Source: Agromyces albus (lineage in GTDB: Bacteria; Actinomycetota; Actinomycetes; Actinomycetales; Microbacteriaceae). Taken from it: DNA of 64,000 nt. The translations under genes and the position numbers were made by a program. Of this stretch, positions 61,327-64,000 are shown piece by piece. The notes beneath the pieces were generated by a model. It was not told the DNA's origin. It ran no database searches and worked only from the letters and a program-made list of their open reading frames with translations. Each line of letters opens with the position of its first letter. The stretch's first letter is position 1. The stretch is taken from positions 1 to 64,000 of the forward strand of contig NZ_SDPN01000005.1 of the NCBI RefSeq assembly GCF_004134825.1, read 5' to 3'.

Positions 61327-61375
61327 ACTACATCTAGTGCCTGCGGAACAGAACTGGCACAACATGCTGTAGTTA
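61327..61375. promoter_or_regulatory. two candidate NrdR boxes upstream of nrdH
   Basis: The dyad ACTACATCTAGT (61327-61338) and the related CACAACATGCTGTAGTTA (about 61358-61375) resemble NrdR boxes (consensus about ACACNATATNTNGTGT). They lie 66 and 97 bp before nrdH with centres about 33 bp apart, near three helical turns as expected for paired NrdR sites. A third similar site, CCTACATATGGTGTT, is at 61571-61585. Confidence 0.5.
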
Positions 61376-61637
61376 CATTCGTGTAGTTATCCACCGGTTT
61401 CTCCACCGGCTGTGCACAACGGATGTCGCGACGATCGGCGGATTCTCGCGGGTGGCCCGGAGGTTATCCACATGCGACGAGCCGGAAAACTCTTCGCCTG
61501 TGGACGGATGCCGGGCGTGTCGCGGCGTGTCGCCCGGCACGATCCCTAGGGCCTGCTCGACCCGCCGACCCCTACATATGGTGTTGTGACTCCAACGATG
61601 CCACCACCCACCGACATTCCTGCGGGCCTCGCACCGG

Positions 61638-61674
61638 CGGTTGAGTAGCCGGCGAAGCAGGCGTATCGAGACCC
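61638..61674. repeat. dispersed palindromic repeat, copy 2 (reverse orientation)
   Basis: CGGTTGAGTAGCCGGCGAAGCAGGCGTATCGAGACC is the reverse form of the element in the nrdE-nrdF gap, with a shorter and less perfect core. Confidence 0.75.
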
Positions 61675-61757
61675 CGACCGCGCCACACGGCCGCCGTCCG
61701 ATGCGGACGTCGGACGGGCTGGGTAGCCTGACCTCGAGCAGGAGGAAGGACTCGACG

Positions 61758-62555
61758 ATGACTCTGTACGCGACATCCGCCGACGGCACCCGCATCGCCT
61801 ATGAAGAGGAGGGCTCCGGGCCGCCCGTGATTATCGTGCACGGGGCGATGCAGTTCCGGGCGTTCGATCCCACGACGGCCGAGATGGTGACGATGCTCGC
61901 GTCGCACGGCTTCACCGTCGTCAACTACGACCGGCGCGGGCGCGGCGAGAGCCCGGCCGATGGGCCGATCACGCTCGCGCAGACGATCGACGACCTGCGC
62001 GCGATCATCGCCGCGGTCACCGAGGGGGCCGACGACGCGGTCGCCCTGTACGGCAGCTCGTCGGGCGGTGCGATCTCGCTCGCGGCGGCGGCATCCGGGC
62101 TCCCGATCTCGAAGCTCGTGCTCTGGGAGGTGCCGCTCGACGAGGAGCTCGGCTCGCAGGGCGCCGAGTTCCTCGCGGGCTTGCGCGAGCGCATCGCCGC
62201 CGGTGACGGCGACGCGACGATCGAGTACTTCATGAAGGACATGCCGCGCGAGTGGCTCGAGGGTGCGAAGGCGAGTGGCGGCTGGCCGATCATGACGGCG
62301 CTGGGCCCGAGCCTCGAGCCCGACTCCGAGGCGCTCGAGTGGACGCAGAGTGCCCCGCGCGCCGAGCTCTGGCGCGACATCACGCAGCCGACCCTCGCGC
62401 TCGTCGGCGATGAGACCCTCGACTTCATGGGGCCGGCGGCCGACTCGATCGTCGCGGCGCTGCCCAACGCCGAGAAGCGCGTCATCCCGGCCGCTGATCA
62501 CACCTGGGAGCCGCGGCTCATGGCGCTCACGATCGCGGAGTTCCTCGTCGACTGA
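61758..62555 (+). CDS. alpha/beta fold hydrolase
   Basis: 265-aa cytosolic hydrolase. The oxyanion motif is VIIVHGAMQ, NYDRRGRGESP follows, the nucleophile elbow is LYGSSSGGAIS (serine in the x-S-x-G position), and the His is in PAADHTWEPR near the C-terminus. Esterase or peroxidase-like members of this subgroup are common and poorly defined. GGAGGAAGG precedes ATG 61758. It is followed 45 bp later by a MarR gene that may control it. Confidence 0.85.
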   Translation: MTLYATSADGTRIAYEEEGSGPPVIIVHGAMQFRAFDPTTAEMVTMLASHGFTVVNYDRRGRGESPADGPITLAQTIDDLRAIIAAVTEGADDAVALYGSSSGGAISLAAAASGLPISKLVLWEVPLDEELGSQGAEFLAGLRERIAAGDGDATIEYFMKDMPREWLEGAKASGGWPIMTALGPSLEPDSEALEWTQSAPRAELWRDITQPTLALVGDETLDFMGPAADSIVAALPNAEKRVIPAADHTWEPRLMALTIAEFLVD

Positions 62556-62600
62556 TCCTGAAAGCTGACGTGTCAACCAAACGTCGAGTAGTCTGAAGTC

Positions 62601-63074
62601 ATGTCTGAGGTGTCCGAGATCGACGAGGCCGAATGGGCTCTCTGGAGCGGCTTCGTGGCCATGCACAACCACTTGGCACGCGAGCTCGACCGTCGGCTGC
62701 AACGCGACGCGGGCATCTCCCAAGGCGACTACGGGGTTCTGCTCACGCTGTTCAAGGCCCCTGAGCATCAGCTTCGACCGAGTGCTCTCGGCGAGAAGAT
62801 CGGCTGGGAGAAGAGCCGGCTGTCGCACCAGCTCACGCGCATGGCGAACCGCGGGCTCGTCGAGCGCATCGAGCACGACACCGACGCCCGCGGCACGCTG
62901 GTGGTGCTCACGAAGGCCGGCCGCCTCGCCCTGCTCAAGGCGATGCGCGATCACGCGATGGCGATTCGCAGCCTCTTCCTCGACCAGCTCGAGCCCCACG
63001 AGAAGCAGGCGCTGGCGGATGCCTCGTCTCGCGTGCTCGCCCGCCTAGCCGCTCCGGCTCCGGTGGTTGAGTAG
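62601..63074 (+). CDS. MarR family transcriptional regulator
   Basis: 157-aa winged-helix regulator: RPSALGEKIGWEKSRLSHQLTRM is the DNA-binding part and GLVERIEHDTDARGTLVVLTKAG the wing. The last residues PVVE and the stop codon TAG are encoded by a palindromic repeat element that begins inside the gene. ATG 62601. GACG-N11-CGTC at about 62569-62587, upstream of the start, is a possible operator. Confidence 0.88.
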   Translation: MSEVSEIDEAEWALWSGFVAMHNHLARELDRRLQRDAGISQGDYGVLLTLFKAPEHQLRPSALGEKIGWEKSRLSHQLTRMANRGLVERIEHDTDARGTLVVLTKAGRLALLKAMRDHAMAIRSLFLDQLEPHEKQALADASSRVLARLAAPAPVVE

Positions 63075-63103
63075 GCAGCGAAGCAGCCGTATCGAAACCA
63101 CCC
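63062..63103. repeat. dispersed palindromic repeat, copy 3, overlapping the marR 3' end
   Basis: GGTGGTTGAGTAGGCAGCG, then AAGCAGCCGTATCGAAACCACC. It supplies the last codons and the stop of the MarR gene. Confidence 0.85.
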
Positions 63104-63137
63104 TCTGCGAGGAGCTCAGCCCGGCCACCGACCATCC

Positions 63138-63713
63138 TCAGCTCTTCGCGTCCTTCGCGGCGGCCTTGGCCGCTTGCTTCGTGGCACGTACCCTGACGAG
63201 CGACTCGGGGTCGACGATGTCGGCGACCGAGCGATACACGCCGTCTTCGCCGTAGTGACCGGCGGCCTCGCGCCATCCGCTCGCCTTCAACCCCAATTGC
63301 TTGCCGAGCAGCGCCAGGAAGATCTTCGCCTTCTGCTCGCCGAAGCCGGGCAGCGCCTTCAGTCGTCGCAGCACCTCGGCGCCGTCGGGGTCGCCTTGCG
63401 TCCAGATGGCGGATGCGTCGTCGCCCCACTCATCGCGAACGGCGACGGCGAGCGCCTGCACCCGCCCGGCCATCGAGCCGGGGAAACGGTGCACCGCCGG
63501 CGTCTGCTTGAACACGTCGACGAACGCCTCGGGATCGTAGTCGGCGATCGCCGCCGGGTCGATCGTGCCGATGCGCTGGCGGATCTTCTCGGGCCCCGCG
63601 AAGGCGGATTCCATGGGCACCTGCTGGTCGAGCAGCATGCCCGTGAGCAGTGCGAACGCGTCGTTGCCGAGCAGCTCGTCGGCCGCCGTATCTCCCGTGA
63701 TGTTCAGCGCCAT
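63138..63713 (-). CDS. HhH-GPD-type base excision repair protein
   Basis: 191-aa DNA glycosylase-like protein of an actinobacterial family (TIGR03252-like). The N-terminal FALLTGMLLDQQVPMESAF is characteristic, and the helix-hairpin-helix is LKALPGFGEQKAKIFLALLG near residues 125-145. The conserved glycosylase Asp is not obvious after the HhH, so base specificity is unknown. A Lys/Ala-rich tail ends the protein. The start is ATG 63713; a frame extends to 63779 through the repeat. Confidence 0.83.
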   Translation of the reverse strand: MALNITGDTAADELLGNDAFALLTGMLLDQQVPMESAFAGPEKIRQRIGTIDPAAIADYDPEAFVDVFKQTPAVHRFPGSMAGRVQALAVAVRDEWGDDASAIWTQGDPDGAEVLRRLKALPGFGEQKAKIFLALLGKQLGLKASGWREAAGHYGEDGVYRSVADIVDPESLVRVRATKQAAKAAAKDAKS

Positions 63714-63737
63714 GGGGTCAATCTTGGCAGGTCGGGT

Positions 63738-63877
63738 GTGGTTTCGATACGCGTCCGGCTTCGCGCGGGCGCTACTCAACCCAAGGGTTTCGATACGCGT
63801 CCGGCTTCGCGCGGGCGCTACTCAACCCAAGGGTTTCGATACGCGTCCGGCTGCGCCGGGCGCTACTCAACCACCGG
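63738..63877. repeat. three tandem copies of the dispersed palindromic repeat
   Basis: Copies at about 63738-63782, 63786-63827 and 63831-63877, joined by AAG. The first two are identical from TTTCGATACGCGTCCGG to the end; the third has CTGCGCCGGGCG instead of CTTCGCGCGGGCG. All have the same orientation as copy 1. Confidence 0.9.
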
Positions 63878-63942
63878 GTGCGAACGTCGGCGGGCAGTGC
63901 CACGATGAAACAGATCGCCACTCGAGAAGGAGAGCACGCCCC

Positions 63943-64000
63943 ATGGACTGGAAGATCGAACTCATCTTCGTGCCCGTCACCGACGTCGACCGCGCGAAGG
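63943..64000 (+). CDS. VOC superfamily protein, 5' end only
   Basis: The first 19 residues, MDWKIELIFVPVTDVDRAK, match the first strand and turn of glyoxalase/bleomycin-resistance-like VOC proteins. GAAGGAG lies 10 nt before the ATG. The gene leaves the window. Confidence 0.7.
   Translation, partial: MDWKIELIFVPVTDVDRAK

Larger units (their letters stand above)
61262..61757. promoter_or_regulatory. 496-bp nrd upstream region with DnaA-box-like elements
   Basis: No gene is supported here. Besides the NrdR-like dyads it contains TTATCCACC (61387-61395), TGTGCACAA (61411-61419, reverse DnaA-like) and a perfect TTATCCACA (61464-61472), with CTGTGGACG near 61499. A palindromic repeat occupies 61638-61674. 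The right end carries the ribosome-binding site GGAGGAAGG of the hydrolase gene. Both divergent promoters must lie here. Confidence 0.55.

Overview
The window is 64 kb of high-GC, densely packed chromosomal DNA from an actinobacterium, most likely a Microbacteriaceae member close to Agromyces or Microbacterium. This is inferred from strong G/C third-position codons, many ATGA/GTGA gene overlaps, GTG starts, a class Ib nrdHIEF operon, a 10-methyl-fatty-acid methyltransferase/oxidoreductase pair, a qcrB-like cytochrome b, and dispersed palindromic repeats of the form GGTTTCGATACG...CTACTCAACC. No rRNA, tRNA, CRISPR array, insertion sequence or phage gene was seen.

Layout. 0-2 kb: two carbohydrate-type ABC permeases whose binding protein must lie outside the window. 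2-8.5 kb: small housekeeping and stress genes (GNAT, DUF151 nuclease, lipoprotein hydrolase, CHY zinc finger, CPBP protease, MarR, ArsR-SRPBCC with a divergent YciI-like gene). 8.5-12.6 kb: cysteine desulfurase, SufU and an alpha/beta hydrolase in one overlapping unit, then a lone EctB-type aminotransferase. 12.7-16 kb: two secreted proteins, a PASTA-pectate lyase and a large alpha/beta hydrolase. 16-28.3 kb: a catabolic island with SDR and aldehyde dehydrogenase divergent from a Liv-type ABC importer, then a SnoaL protein, Zn alcohol dehydrogenase, GMC oxidoreductase, MoaF-like protein and an AraC regulator; together they look like uptake and stepwise oxidation of an alcohol-bearing organic compound. 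28.4-31.2 kb: 10-methyl branched fatty acid pair. 31.3-37.7 kb: a cytochrome b paralogue without the second heme's ligands, a hydrolase, LysR, an MHS transporter broken by one TGA, and a secreted asparaginase-like protein without its nucleophile.

38-40.5 kb holds a compact three-gene unit: an 85-residue peptide made of three 24-residue repeats with one His each, a JmjC/cupin_4 oxygenase, and a sucrase/ferredoxin-like protein. It looks like an uncharacterised peptide-modification system. 40.5-46.9 kb: secreted esterase, helical-repeat protein, YdeI-like protein, lytic transglycosylase, a VapBC-type toxin-antitoxin pair, VOC, PPOX, LysE and SnoaL proteins. 47-50 kb: a translationally coupled trio of MATCAP/DUF1704 metallopeptidase, RimK-like ATP-grasp ligase and FGE-like protein. 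50.6-51.9 kb: VanY-like and VanZ-like pair.

51.9-57.1 kb is an accessory island. A scar of two decayed gene fragments (fumarate-reductase-like flavoprotein fused to a VOC fragment) precedes a three-gene operon of SIR2-like effector, small linker protein and Rad50/SMC-like ATPase, the architecture of a Lamassu-type anti-phage system. 57.3-61.3 kb: nrdHIEF with candidate NrdR and DnaA sites upstream. 61.7-64 kb: hydrolase, MarR regulator, HhH-GPD repair protein, a cluster of palindromic repeats and the start of a VOC gene running off the end.
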